Source: Alphaproteobacteria bacterium (GTDB taxonomy: Bacteria > Pseudomonadota > Alphaproteobacteria > ATCC43930 > CGMCC-115725). From it: 60,305 bases of DNA. Below, piece after piece: positions 26,518 through 35,087 of the stretch. The position numbers and the translations under genes are program-made. The notes beneath the pieces were generated by a model, which saw only the letters and a list, made by a program, of their open reading frames with translations, did not search any database and had not been told where the DNA came from. Location: NCBI GenBank assembly GCA_021325525.1, contig JAJPHB010000004.1, forward strand, positions 1-60,305, in the 5' to 3' direction. The stretch's first letter is position 1, and each line of letters begins with the position of its first letter.

Positions 26518-26943
26518 ATGAATGTTCTTCAGGCGCTCGAGGACGAGCAGGTCAAGAAGCTGAAAGAGGGGCATGCCGTTCCCGAGTTCAGCCCCGGCGA
26601 CACGGTGCGCGTCAGCGTCAAGGTCGTCGAGGGCGAGCGCGAGCGCGTGCAGGCCTTCGAGGGCGTCTGCATCGCGCGCAAGAACGCCGGCATCAATTCG
26701 AGCTTCACCTTGCGGAAAATCTCGTATGGCGAGGGGGTGGAGCGCGTCTTCCCGCTCTACTCCCCGCGCATCACCGGCATCGAGGTGGTGCGGCGCGGCA
26801 AGGTACGGCGGGCGAAGCTCTATTACCTGCGCGGCCGCACCGGCAAGGCGGCGCGCATCACCGAGCGCGCGCGCGAGAGCTCGGGCGGCGGCGAGGCCGG
26901 TCAGGCAGCAGCCGAGGGCGGGCAGGCCGCCGGCGAGCAATAG
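26518..26943 (+). CDS. rplS: 50S ribosomal protein L19
   Basis: 141 residues from the ATG at 26518, directly after the trmD stop and preceded by GAGGAG. The core [26 protein letters not shown], then [23 protein letters not shown] and [15 protein letters not shown], is diagnostic. A Gly/Ala/Glu-rich tail of about 25 residues follows, common in alphaproteobacteria. L19 sits at the 30S-50S interface. The leuC gene starts 23 bases later, suggesting read-through into leucine synthesis. Confidence 0.97.
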   Translation: MNVLQALEDEQVKKLKEGHAVPEFSPGDTVRVSVKVVEGERERVQAFEGVCIARKNAGINSSFTLRKISYGEGVERVFPLYSPRITGIEVVRRGKVRRAKLYYLRGRTGKAARITERARESSGGGEAGQAAAEGGQAAGEQ

Positions 26944-26966
26944 CGGGGCGGAGGAGAGGCGCCGCC

Positions 26967-28373
26967 ATGACGAAGCCGCGCACGCTCTTCGACAAGATCT
27001 GGGACGCCCATGTCGTCGACCGGCAGGATGCCGAGACGTTCCTCATCTATATCGACCGGCACCTCGTCCATGAGGTGACGAGCCCGCAGGCCTTCGAGGG
27101 GCTGCGGGCCGCTGGCCGCCGCGTGCGGCGGCCGGACCTGACCATCGCCGTCGCCGACCACAACGTGCCGACGACCGACCGCAGCCGCGGGATCGCCGAT
27201 CCCGAATCGCGCCAGCAGGTCGAGGTGCTGGAGAAGAACGTCCGCGAATTCGGCATTCCCTATTTCGCCGTCGACGACATCCGCCAGGGGATCGTCCATA
27301 TCATCGGCCCCGAGCAGGGCCTGACCCAGCCCGGGATGACCATCGTCTGCGGCGACAGCCACACCGCGACGCACGGCGCCTTCGGCGCGCTCGCCTTCGG
27401 CATCGGCACCTCGGAGGTCGAGCACGTTCTGGCGACGCAGACGCTGATCCAGCGCCCGGCGAAGAACATGCTGATCCGCGTCGAGGGCGAGCTGCCGGTC
27501 GGATGCACGGCGAAGGACCTCGTCCTCGCCATCATCGGCAAGATCGGCACGGCGGGCGGCACGGGCCATGTCGTCGAATATGCCGGCAGCACCATCCGCG
27601 GCCTCTCGATGGAGGGCCGCATGACCGTCTGCAACATGACCATCGAGGCGGGGGCGAGAGCCGGCCTCATCGCGCCCGACGAGACGACCTTCGCCTATCT
27701 GAAAGGCCGCCCATCGGCTCCGAAGGGAGCGGCATGGGAGCAGGCTCTCGCGTTCTGGCGCACGCTCCCCTCCGATCCAGGCGCGCAGTACGACAAGGAG
27801 GTCGTGCTCGACGCTGCCGCCGTCGTCCCGCAGGTCACCTGGGGGACAAGTCCCGAGGACGTCCTGCCGATCACCGGCAAGGTGCCCGATCCCCGCAGCA
27901 TCGCCGACGAGCAGCGTCGCGCCGCGATGGAGCGGGCCTTGGCCTATATGGGGCTGACCCCCGGGACGCCGCTGAAGGAGATCGCGGTCCAGCGCGTCTT
28001 CATCGGCTCCTGCACCAATGGCCGCATCGAGGATCTGCGCGCGGCGGCGCGGATCGCGAAAGGCCGCAAGGTCGCCGCCGGCGTCAGCGCCATGGTGGTG
28101 CCCGGTTCCGGCCTCGTGAAGCATCAGGCAGAAGAGGAGGGGCTCGACCGCATCTTCCTCGAAGCGGGCTTCGAGTGGCGCGAGGCGGGCTGCTCGATGT
28201 GCCTTGCCATGAACGCCGACAAGCTGGCCCCCGGCGAGCGCTGCGCCTCGACCTCGAACCGCAATTTCGAAGGCCGGCAAGGGAAGGGCGGGCGCACCCA
28301 CCTCATGAGCCCGGCCATGGCGGCGGCGGCGGCGGTGACGGGGCGCCTCGCCGATGTGCGGGAGCTTGGATGA
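26967..28373 (+). CDS. leuC: 3-Isopropylmalate dehydratase large subunit
   Basis: 468 residues. The 4Fe-4S ligands are Cys349 (FIGSCTNGR), Cys409 and Cys412 (CSMCLAMN). Further aconitase-family motifs are [24 protein letters not shown] and [13 protein letters not shown]. With LeuD it isomerises 2- to 3-isopropylmalate in leucine biosynthesis. It follows rplS closely. It is separated from leuD by 127 bases occupied by a double-hairpin repeat, which may alter the relative expression of the two subunits. Confidence 0.97.
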   Translation: MTKPRTLFDKIWDAHVVDRQDAETFLIYIDRHLVHEVTSPQAFEGLRAAGRRVRRPDLTIAVADHNVPTTDRSRGIADPESRQQVEVLEKNVREFGIPYFAVDDIRQGIVHIIGPEQGLTQPGMTIVCGDSHTATHGAFGALAFGIGTSEVEHVLATQTLIQRPAKNMLIRVEGELPVGCTAKDLVLAIIGKIGTAGGTGHVVEYAGSTIRGLSMEGRMTVCNMTIEAGARAGLIAPDETTFAYLKGRPSAPKGAAWEQALAFWRTLPSDPGAQYDKEVVLDAAAVVPQVTWGTSPEDVLPITGKVPDPRSIADEQRRAAMERALAYMGLTPGTPLKEIAVQRVFIGSCTNGRIEDLRAAARIAKGRKVAAGVSAMVVPGSGLVKHQAEEEGLDRIFLEAGFEWREAGCSMCLAMNADKLAPGERCASTSNRNFEGRQGKGGRTHLMSPAMAAAAAVTGRLADVRELG

Positions 28374-28379
28374 GATTTT

Positions 28380-28487
28380 CCTTCTCCCGCTTGCGGGAGA
28401 GGGAGGGGCCCGCGAAGCGGGAGGGTGAGGGCGATGGGCTGCATCGAGTGGCCCTCACCCCGGCCCTCTCCCGCAAGCGGGAGAGGG
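28380..28487. repeat. Double-hairpin palindromic repeat (REP/BIME-like) between leuC and leuD
   Basis: Two copies of a CTCCCGC..GCGGGAG hairpin lie at 28380-28403 and, with 11-bp arms, at 28464-28487. Between them gggtgagggc (28423-28432) pairs with gccctcaccc (28451-28460), and cgatg (28432-28436) with catcg (28442-28446). The whole unit can fold as one long cruciform. A third copy of the palindrome is at 50096-50119. Confidence 0.8.
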
Positions 28488-28500
28488 AGACCGAGGGACC

Positions 28501-29106
28501 ATGCAGAAATTCACCATCCTGACCGGCGTCGCGGCGCCGCTGCCGATGATTAATGTCGATACCGACAAGATCATTCCGAAGCAGCATCTGAAGACGATCC
28601 AGCGCACCGGTCTCGGCAAGGCGCTGTTCGATGAGCTGCGCTACCGCAGCGACGGCTCGGAGAACCCCGATTTCGTCCTCAACAAGCCGGCCTACCGCAA
28701 CGCCAAGATCCTGGTCGCCGGCGACAATTTCGGCTGCGGTTCGTCGCGCGAGCACGCGCCTTGGGCGCTTCTCGATTTTGGCATCACCTGCGTCATTTCG
28801 ACGAGCTTCGCCGACATTTTCTACAACAACTGCTTCAAGAACGGCATTCTGCCGATCAAGGTCTCGCGCGAGATCCTGGACAAGCTGATGGATGACGCCG
28901 AGCGCGGCGCCAACGCCATCATCACGGTCGACCTCGAACGCCAGGAAATCACCGGCCCCGATGGCGGCTGCGTCAAATTCGAGATCGATCCCTTTCGCAA
29001 GCACTGCCTGCTGAACGGGCTCGACGATATCGGCCTCACCTTGCAGAAGGGGAAGGCGATCGACGAATTCGAGGCGAAGCGCAAGCTGGCGCAGCCCTGG
29101 TTGTAA
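28501..29106 (+). CDS. leuD: 3-Isopropylmalate dehydratase small subunit
   Basis: 201 residues, starting exactly after the repeat element. Motifs [14 protein letters not shown] and [21 protein letters not shown] are those of the LeuD swivel domain, and the length is standard. It forms the active dehydratase with LeuC. Its own ribosome-binding region (GAGACCGAGGGACC) comes partly from the repeat's right flank. leuB follows 48 bases later. Confidence 0.97.
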   Translation: MQKFTILTGVAAPLPMINVDTDKIIPKQHLKTIQRTGLGKALFDELRYRSDGSENPDFVLNKPAYRNAKILVAGDNFGCGSSREHAPWALLDFGITCVISTSFADIFYNNCFKNGILPIKVSREILDKLMDDAERGANAIITVDLERQEITGPDGGCVKFEIDPFRKHCLLNGLDDIGLTLQKGKAIDEFEAKRKLAQPWL

Positions 29107-29154
29107 CCTGCTTCCTCTCCCGTGATGGAGAGGATCTTGCCAGGAGTTCCGAAG

Positions 29155-30267
29155 GTGTCATCGAACCGAAAAATCCTCGTCCTCCCCGGCGACGGAATCG
29201 GCCCCGAGGTCATGGCCGAGGTCGTGCGCGTGGCCGAATGGTTCGACAAGCGCCGCATCGCCTCCTTCGACATGACCGAGGATCTCGTCGGCGGCGCCGC
29301 CTATGACGCCCACGGCACGCCGCTCCACAACGACACGATGGCGCGCGCGCTCGCTGCCGACGCCGTGCTTTTCGGCTCGGTCGGCGGGCCGAAATGGGAG
29401 CACCTCCCCTTCGCGCTGCGGCCGGAGCGCGGGCTCCTGCGCCTCAGGAAGGAGATGGACCTGTTTGCCAATCTGCGGCCGGCCCTCGTCTTCGACGCCC
29501 TCATCGGCGCCTCGACGCTGAAGCCGGAGGTCATCCAGGGGCTCGACCTCATGATCGTCCGCGAGCTGACGGGCGGCGTCTATTTCGGCGAGCCGCGCGG
29601 CGTCGAGCTGCTGGCCGACGGTACGCGGCGCGGCATCAACACCCAGGTCTATACGACCCCCGAGATCATCCGCGTCGCCCGCGTCGCCTTCGAGCTGGCG
29701 CGCAAGCGCCGCAACCGGGTCTGCTCGGTCGAGAAGGCGAATGTCATGGAATCGGGCGAGATGTGGCGCGAGGAGGTGCAGAAGCTGCGCGACAGCGACT
29801 ACCCCGATGTCGAGCTCCAGCACATGTATGCCGACAATTGCGCGATGCAGCTCGTGCGCAATCCGAAGCAGTTCGACGTCATCGTCACCGACAACCTCTT
29901 CGGCGACATCCTCTCCGATTGCGCGGCGATGCTGACCGGCTCCCTCGGCATGCTGCCTTCGGCCTCGCTCGGCGCGCCCGACGCCAGCGGGCGACGCAAG
30001 GCGCTCTACGAGCCGGTGCATGGCAGCGCCCCCGACATCGCCGGCAAGAACATGGCGAATCCGCTCGCCTGCATGCTCTCCTTCTCGATGATGCTGCGCT
30101 ACTCCTTCGATCTCGCCGAGGAGGCGGACCTCGTCGACCAGGCAGTGAAGCGCGTCCTCGATGCCGGCATCCGCACCGGCGACATCATGCAACCGGGCAT
30201 GAAGAAGGTCTCGACCCGCGAAATGGGGGACGCTCTCGTCCAAGAGCTGGAGGCGCTCGCCGCGTAG
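29155..30267 (+). CDS. leuB: 3-Isopropylmalate dehydrogenase
   Basis: 370 residues from a GTG at 29155, chosen because CAGGAG lies at the right distance and the family begins about five residues before the [14 protein letters not shown] strand; an ATG at 29125 would add ten residues. The enzyme oxidises and decarboxylates 3-isopropylmalate with NAD. Visible signatures are [53 protein letters not shown] and [14 protein letters not shown]. It closes the leuC-leuD-leuB series; asd, often next in relatives, is absent. Confidence 0.96.
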   Translation: MSSNRKILVLPGDGIGPEVMAEVVRVAEWFDKRRIASFDMTEDLVGGAAYDAHGTPLHNDTMARALAADAVLFGSVGGPKWEHLPFALRPERGLLRLRKEMDLFANLRPALVFDALIGASTLKPEVIQGLDLMIVRELTGGVYFGEPRGVELLADGTRRGINTQVYTTPEIIRVARVAFELARKRRNRVCSVEKANVMESGEMWREEVQKLRDSDYPDVELQHMYADNCAMQLVRNPKQFDVIVTDNLFGDILSDCAAMLTGSLGMLPSASLGAPDASGRRKALYEPVHGSAPDIAGKNMANPLACMLSFSMMLRYSFDLAEEADLVDQAVKRVLDAGIRTGDIMQPGMKKVSTREMGDALVQELEALAA

Positions 30268-30464
30268 GGCATCGCCGACAGGCGGCCGATCTTCGTGTCT
30301 TTGCGCCTTGGTGGTTCACGCGCGTTAACCAGCATCCTGCCTATCCGGTAGCGTCGTCGCGGAGGCGGCTGGTGGTGAAGCGGTTCACCATTGTTCAATC
30401 GGGTCGGGGTTAGGCTCATGCCCTGGTCGCCGGATCGGTCCGGCAATGGTTTCGGGTGTGAGCG

Positions 30465-30602
30465 ATGTTTCCCTACAGGGCGATGGCGGCGCGCGGACAT
30501 GCCGATCGTATCCTGACGATGCTTGTCCTGCGCGTCGCGCTGGTCTTTCTCACAGCGAGCGTCGTTTTGAGCGTGCCGCTCAGCGGAGGCAAGGCGCCGT
30601 GA
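30465..30602 (+). CDS. Tiny membrane ORF (45 residues)
   Basis: An ATG at 30465 opens a 45-residue frame: a basic, polar start (MFPYRAMAARGHADRI) then one hydrophobic helix (LTMLVLRVALVFLTASVVLSV, about 20 residues) and a short SGGKAP tail. Its TGA shares bases with the GTG of the next small ORF (GTGA at 30599-30602), the arrangement of coupled genes. The ribosome-binding site is weak. The 197 bases upstream hold no other gene and no clear promoter. Real translation is plausible, not proven. Confidence 0.45.
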   Translation: MFPYRAMAARGHADRILTMLVLRVALVFLTASVVLSVPLSGGKAP

Positions 30603-30814
30603 CCCGGGATGACGAGTATAAGCCTGCGTCCCGGAGTTCGCCGGTGCGCCGCATCGTTGCGGTGGCCGACCGAGGGCTTGCCTTCGCTGCCTTAGGTTCG
30701 GAGGGCCTTGCCCGGTTCTACGGGGCCTGTATCGAGGCATGCTTCTGGCTTGCGCTCGGCGTTGGGATCGTCTGGCTCATCCTCTCGACCCTCGCCACGA
30801 TCACGCTGCGCTGA
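30599..30814 (+). CDS. Small membrane protein, function unknown
   Basis: 71 residues from a GTG at 30599, preceded by GGAGG at a suitable distance. A polar N terminus (RDDEYKPASRSSPVRR) leads to an amphipathic segment (IVAVADRGLAFAALGSEGLARF) and one transmembrane helix (ACFWLALGVGIVWLILSTLAT). It overlaps the preceding 45-residue ORF by four bases. The pair may form a small membrane complex. No family is recognised. Confidence 0.5.
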   Translation: MTRDDEYKPASRSSPVRRIVAVADRGLAFAALGSEGLARFYGACIEACFWLALGVGIVWLILSTLATITLR

Positions 30815-30929
30815 CGGGCGCACCCTGGGCGTCTGCTGAGTCCGAGCAAGCCAGCAGAAGGCGCCAGCAGCGTGACGCGGCGGCGAGGGCTGCTTATGAT
30901 GAGCCGGGACCCAGAAGGGAGCAGGCGCC

Positions 30930-31229
30930 GTGATCCGTGAAATTGCCCAGATCGAGGTGAAGCCCGGCATGGAAGCCGAGTTCGAGGCGGGGGTGGCGAA
31001 GGCCGGGCCGCTCTTCAAGCGCGCCAAGGGCTGCCGCGGCATGGCGCTCGAGCGCTCGGTCGAGAAGCCGAGCCGGTACCGCCTCTTTGTCGCCTGGGAG
31101 ACGCTCGAAGACCATACCGTCGATTTCCGCGGCTCCGCGGATTTTCAGGGATGGCGCAAGCTCGTCGGCCATTGCTTCGCGAGCCCGCCCGAGGTCGAGC
31201 ATACGCGCGAGGTCGTCAAGGCGTTCTGA
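30930..31229 (+). CDS. Antibiotic biosynthesis monooxygenase (ABM) domain protein
   Basis: 99 residues from a GTG at 30930 preceded by AAGGGAGCAGG. The pattern IREIAQIEVKPGMEAEFEAG, then GCRGMALERSVEKPSRYRLFVAWETLEDH and a C-terminal FR-x-SADFQGWRKL, fits the dimeric alpha/beta-barrel ABM family. Members include cofactor-free monooxygenases of quinones and uncharacterised stress proteins. The substrate is unknown. The M24 peptidase begins 56 bases later on the same strand. Confidence 0.8.
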   Translation: MIREIAQIEVKPGMEAEFEAGVAKAGPLFKRAKGCRGMALERSVEKPSRYRLFVAWETLEDHTVDFRGSADFQGWRKLVGHCFASPPEVEHTREVVKAF

Positions 31230-31285
31230 GCATCCGGTGACGGCCGGCTTCGCGGACGAAGAGCCAATACGGGAGGACAGCGCAG

Positions 31286-32524
31286 ATGACGGAGGAGACG
31301 GCGGCCGGCCCTGAGGCCAGGCGGATCGAGGCTCTTGCCGCGCCCTTGCACCATGCCGAGGTCGCGCCGTTCGCGCCGGCCGAATTCGAGCAGCGAATCG
31401 AGCGGGCTCGGCGTCTCATGACCGAGCGCCGGCTCGACGGCATCATGGTGACCTCCGAGCCCAATCTCGAATACCTCTCGGGCTTCGTCACGCAATTCGC
31501 CTGGGCGAGCCCGACGCGGCCCTGGTACTTCGTCGTCCCCCGCGAGGGCGAGGCGGTGGCGATCATCCCCGAGATCGGCCTCTCCAACTGGGCCGAGACG
31601 TCCTGGTGCCGGCGGACGCTCTCCTGGCCGTCGCCGACGCCCGAGAATGAGGGGCTCGACCTCCTCGCCTCGGTCATCAAGAAGCTGCCGCGCCGCTTCG
31701 GCTATTTCGGGGTCGAGCTCGGCCCGGAGACGCGCCTCGGCATGGCGCCCGCCGACCTCCTGCGCCTCGGCGAGATGATCCGCCCCTTCCACCTCGCCGA
31801 TTGCATCCCCGTGCTGAGGCGTTTGCGCTTTATCAAGTCGCCGGCGGAGATCGCGCATATCCGCCATATCTGCGGCATTGCCGGCGATGCGTTCGACGAC
31901 CTGCCGGCGCTCCTCCGCCTCGGCGACAGCGAGAAGGAGATCTGCCGGAAATTCGCCGCCGACCTGCTGCTGCGCGGCGCCGACAAGGTGCCCTATACCT
32001 CGATCGGCACCGGCCCCGGCGGCTATTCCAGCATCATTCAGGGCCCGACCCAGCGCCGCCTTGGCGAGGGCGACATCCTCCTCATCGACACCGGCGCGAA
32101 ATATGCCGGCTATTACTGCGACTTCGACCGCAACGTCGCGATCGGCGAGCCGCCCGTCGCGGCGAAGCGCATCCACGACCTGCTGTGGCGGGCGACCGAA
32201 GCCGGCATCGCCGCGGCGGTGCCGGGGAAGACCGCCGCCGATGTCTTCCATGCTCAGGCGAAGGTGCTCGAGGACGCCGGGATCGTCCTCGGCAATGTCG
32301 GGCGCTTCGGCCACGGGCTCGGCAAGGTGATGACCGAGTTTCCCTCGAACAAGCCCATCGACCGAACCGTGCTCGAACCCGGCGCTGTCCTCACCATCGA
32401 GCCTTCCGCCATGTTCGGCGACGGCAAGATCCTCGTCCATGAGGAGGATCTGGTCGTCACCGAGAGCGGTCCCGAGCTGCTGACGCGCCGGGCGCCGCGC
32501 GAAATGCCGGTGGCGCGGCTCTAA
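31286..32524 (+). CDS. M24-family metallopeptidase (Xaa-Pro peptidase / creatinase-like)
   Basis: 412 residues. The creatinase N-terminal domain (RARRLMTERRLDGIMVTSEPNLEYLSGF) precedes a pita-bread domain with the five metal ligands visible: Asp in LLIDTGAKY, Asp in CDFDRN, His in RFGHGLG, Glu in LTIEPSAMF and Glu in VHEEDLVVT. This composition allows dinuclear peptidase activity; some relatives act as ectoine or dimethylsulfoniopropionate hydrolases. Substrate is therefore open. It converges with the MFS gene, the stop codons overlapping. Confidence 0.87.
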   Translation: MTEETAAGPEARRIEALAAPLHHAEVAPFAPAEFEQRIERARRLMTERRLDGIMVTSEPNLEYLSGFVTQFAWASPTRPWYFVVPREGEAVAIIPEIGLSNWAETSWCRRTLSWPSPTPENEGLDLLASVIKKLPRRFGYFGVELGPETRLGMAPADLLRLGEMIRPFHLADCIPVLRRLRFIKSPAEIAHIRHICGIAGDAFDDLPALLRLGDSEKEICRKFAADLLLRGADKVPYTSIGTGPGGYSSIIQGPTQRRLGEGDILLIDTGAKYAGYYCDFDRNVAIGEPPVAAKRIHDLLWRATEAGIAAAVPGKTAADVFHAQAKVLEDAGIVLGNVGRFGHGLGKVMTEFPSNKPIDRTVLEPGAVLTIEPSAMFGDGKILVHEEDLVVTESGPELLTRRAPREMPVARL

Positions 32525-33825
32525 AGCCAGCGCAGGCGCACGGCGAGCAAGGCCGTTCCGCCGGCGAGGGCGAGAACGAGCACGGCCCGCGCCGGGCCGA
32601 GCGCGTCGGAGAGCGTGCCGGCCGCGAAGACGCCGAGCGGCCCTGTGCCGATGCAGACCGTGACCAGCCCCATGACGCGCGAGCGCAGCGCCGCCGGCGC
32701 GTGAGTGAGGACGAGCGTGCTCTGCATGCTGCTGAAGGCCGCCGTCCCGAGCCCGCCGAGAAAGAGGGCGAGGACCGCGCCGGCGAACCAGGGCGACAGC
32801 GACATCGCCGCGAGAGCCGCGAAGAAGGAGAGCGAGCCGCGGATCATGACGCGCGGATGGTCCATGCGCAGCCAGCCCGCGGCGAGGGCGAGGCCGCTCA
32901 CCATGGCGCCGCAAGGCTCGGCGGCGGCGAGGAGCCCGACGAGCACAGGCGAGACGCGATAGCCTTCGAGTCCGATGGGCGCGACCAGCGCCGAATAGGA
33001 GAAGCCGAAGACATTGGTGATGATGGTCACCAGGATGACGACGATAAGCACGGGATGGCCGCGCACGATCGCGATGCCCTCGGCGATATCGGCGGGGATG
33101 CGGACGAGGTCGAGCCGGCGCGGCTCCTGGCGGAAGGCGAGGCGCGCCACGATGAGCGGCGCCGTCGCATAGGCGCTCGCGGCCAGGGCATAGGCGCCGG
33201 TGAGGCCGCAGGCCTCGAAAAGGGCGCCGCCGAGCAGCGGCCCCAGCATGCGCGTCAGGCTGCCCGTCATCGAATCGAGCGCCACCGCCGGCCCGACATG
33301 GCCCGGCTCCACCACCTCGCCGATCATGCGTCGTCGCACCGCCATCTCGCTCGTCCAGCAAGTGCCGCCGACGATGCCGCCCACGACGATATGCCAGAGC
33401 TGGATGCGCTGCGTCGCGGCGAGCGCGCAGAGCGCCGCCGAATTGGCAGCCATGACGGTGAGCCCACCGAGGAGCAGCGCCTTGCGGTTCCGCGCCTCGG
33501 CGACGACCCCGGCGAGCGACCCCAGGAGCATCAGCGGCAGCGTCCGCGCCATGGTGACGAGGGCGACGGCGAGGGCCGAGCCGGTGAGGTCGAAAGTGAA
33601 GATGCCGGCGACCAGCATTTCGAGCCAGCGCATGGCATTGGCGAGACCGCCCGCCGTCCAGAGCCGCAGATAGCCCGGCGCAGCGATGAGCGCGCGCAGC
33701 GGCGGCGCCCGGCGTGGCGGCGCCGCGACGGCGTCGGCAGTCGGATTCGCCGGGCTCGCACCGTCAGCGTCTGCCGTCCTATTGATCGCCGCCGTCCAAA
33801 ATCCGCTTTGAAACACTCGGATCAA
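32521..33825 (-). CDS. MFS transporter (EntS/enterobactin-exporter-like subfamily)
   Basis: About 434 residues from a TTG at 33825; a GTG at 33816 is an alternative, and neither has a convincing ribosome-binding site. About twelve hydrophobic segments are present. MFS_3-type landmarks are LRLWTAGGLANAMRWLEM, TMARTLPLMLLGSLAGVVAEARNRKALL and THAPAALRSRVMGL. Members export small molecules such as siderophores or drugs. A 44-bp-armed inverted repeat lies immediately upstream and separates it from the RraA gene on the same strand. Confidence 0.8.
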   Translation of the reverse strand: MIRVFQSGFWTAAINRTADADGASPANPTADAVAAPPRRAPPLRALIAAPGYLRLWTAGGLANAMRWLEMLVAGIFTFDLTGSALAVALVTMARTLPLMLLGSLAGVVAEARNRKALLLGGLTVMAANSAALCALAATQRIQLWHIVVGGIVGGTCWTSEMAVRRRMIGEVVEPGHVGPAVALDSMTGSLTRMLGPLLGGALFEACGLTGAYALAASAYATAPLIVARLAFRQEPRRLDLVRIPADIAEGIAIVRGHPVLIVVILVTIITNVFGFSYSALVAPIGLEGYRVSPVLVGLLAAAEPCGAMVSGLALAAGWLRMDHPRVMIRGSLSFFAALAAMSLSPWFAGAVLALFLGGLGTAAFSSMQSTLVLTHAPAALRSRVMGLVTVCIGTGPLGVFAAGTLSDALGPARAVLVLALAGGTALLAVRLRWL

Positions 33826-33831
33826 CTCTCG

Positions 33832-33946
33832 TGCGTCCTTCGAGACGCGCTCTTCGAGCGCTCCTCAGGATGAGGCTTATCGGTTATGCGACGCACATTC
33901 GTCCTCATCCTGAGGAGCGTCCGGAGGACGCGTCTCGAAGGACGCA
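33832..33946. repeat. Large inverted repeat (REP-like, 44-base arms)
   Basis: Arms at 33832-33875 and 33903-33946 are complementary at 39 of 44 positions, around a 27-base loop. The arm contains TGCGTCCTTCGAGACGCG and CTCCTCAGGATGAGG, a family widely seen between genes of rhizobial alphaproteobacteria. A diverged half copy is at 40435-40466. Confidence 0.8.
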
Positions 33947-33986
33947 AAGTGGTGATGCCGGGGGCAATCAGGCATGGGGCACGCCC

Positions 33987-34739
33987 TCAAAACGGCGCCT
34001 CCTCCGGCCGCCCGGCTTCGACCCAGCGGCGATAGGCGGCGCGCGTCTCGTCGCTCGCGGGATAGAGGCCCGGCGTCGGATGGCCGCGATCGACGCGGCG
34101 GCGGATGAAGACTTCGAGCCGCTCCTGTTCGAGGCTGTCGCGCGCCACTTCTTCTGCGAGGTGCCGCGGGATGACGACAACCCCGCCGCCGTCGCCCACC
34201 ACGATATCGCCTGGAAAGACCGCGGCACCGCCGCAGCCGATCGGGCGATTGATGTCGACGGGGTAGAGGAAATTGAAGCTGGGCGGCGGCGCCATGCCGG
34301 CGCAGAAGATGGGGAGGGCCAGCTTCTCGAGCTCGGGCGCATCGCGCATGGCGCCGTCGGAGACGACGCCGGCGACGCCGCGCTGGAAGAGGCGCGCCGC
34401 CAGGATGTCGCCGAGCGTCCCGGCCCGCGTCTCGCCGCGCGCGTCGATGACGAGGACGGCGCCTGCCGGAATGTCCTCGATGGCGACGCGCTGGGCATTG
34501 TCCTTCTGCGCGACGCTGGCCGGCGTCGCCAGATCCTCGCGCGCCGGGATGAAACGCAAGGTGTAGGCGGGACCGGCAAAGCGCACGGCGGCCGGGTTGA
34601 GCGGGGCGACGCCGTTCACCGCGGCGAAGCGGAAGCCGCGCTTTAAGAGCTGGATCGACACGGTCGCCGTGCTCGCTTCGAGAAGCGCCCGGCGCAGCTC
34701 GGGAGCGAGGGGCGGAATCGCGGTGCTTGGCGTCGTCAT
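33987..34739 (-). CDS. RraA-like family protein (possible aldolase/decarboxylase)
   Basis: 250 residues from the ATG at 34739. The RraA fold is marked by STATVSIQLLKRG, then AGAVLVIDARGETRAGTLGDILAARLFQRG, the GVVSDGAMRDAPEL segment with the Arg-Asp pair, and FPGDIVVGDGGGVVVIPRHLAEEV. The name comes from an RNase E inhibitor, but most such proteins without the RraA-specific surface are 4-hydroxy-4-methyl-2-oxoglutarate aldolases or oxaloacetate decarboxylases. The C-terminal 40 residues extend beyond E. coli RraA. The start overlaps the Mpo1-like gene stop as ATGA. Confidence 0.82.
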   Translation of the reverse strand: MTTPSTAIPPLAPELRRALLEASTATVSIQLLKRGFRFAAVNGVAPLNPAAVRFAGPAYTLRFIPAREDLATPASVAQKDNAQRVAIEDIPAGAVLVIDARGETRAGTLGDILAARLFQRGVAGVVSDGAMRDAPELEKLALPIFCAGMAPPPSFNFLYPVDINRPIGCGGAAVFPGDIVVGDGGGVVVIPRHLAEEVARDSLEQERLEVFIRRRVDRGHPTPGLYPASDETRAAYRRWVEAGRPEEAPF

Positions 34740-35062
34740 CGAAAGGCCTCGTCGAGCTCGCGTTTGAGACGGCCGCTCGCCCAGAGGGCGAGCATGCGGA
34801 AATCGCTGAGGAAGGACCAGAGCGGATGGCCGAAGCTGGCCGGCCGGTTGCCCTCGAAGACGCCGTGCCCGATCCAGGCGCAGCCATAACCGGCGACGGG
34901 CGCCGCTACGAGACAGCGCCAATCGCCGCGGGCGACGCCGAGCGCGAGGAGGAGCAGCGCCAAGAGAGTGCCGAGATAGTGCGCGCCCCGAGTCCGCGGG
35001 TCCCGATGGGCGCGCAGATAGTGCCGCCAGAACGCGGCGTAGCTGCCGGTCGAGGGCGTCAT
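34736..35062 (-). CDS. Mpo1-like (DUF962) small membrane protein
   Basis: 108 residues. FWRHYLRAHRDPRTRGAHYLG, then two hydrophobic stretches and GYGCAWIGHGVFEGNRPASFGHPLWSFLSDFRM match the Mpo1/DUF962 family, including the conserved His residues of HxxxH-type iron binding. Yeast Mpo1 is an Fe(II) dioxygenase for alpha-oxidation of 2-hydroxy fatty acids; activity of bacterial members is assumed by homology. It is translationally coupled to the RraA-like gene and lies 25 bases after the solute-binding protein gene, so the three form one leftward unit. Confidence 0.82.
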   Translation of the reverse strand: MTPSTGSYAAFWRHYLRAHRDPRTRGAHYLGTLLALLLLALGVARGDWRCLVAAPVAGYGCAWIGHGVFEGNRPASFGHPLWSFLSDFRMLALWASGRLKRELDEAFR

Positions 35063-35087
35063 CCCGTTCCCTGCGCGCCCGGCCGCC

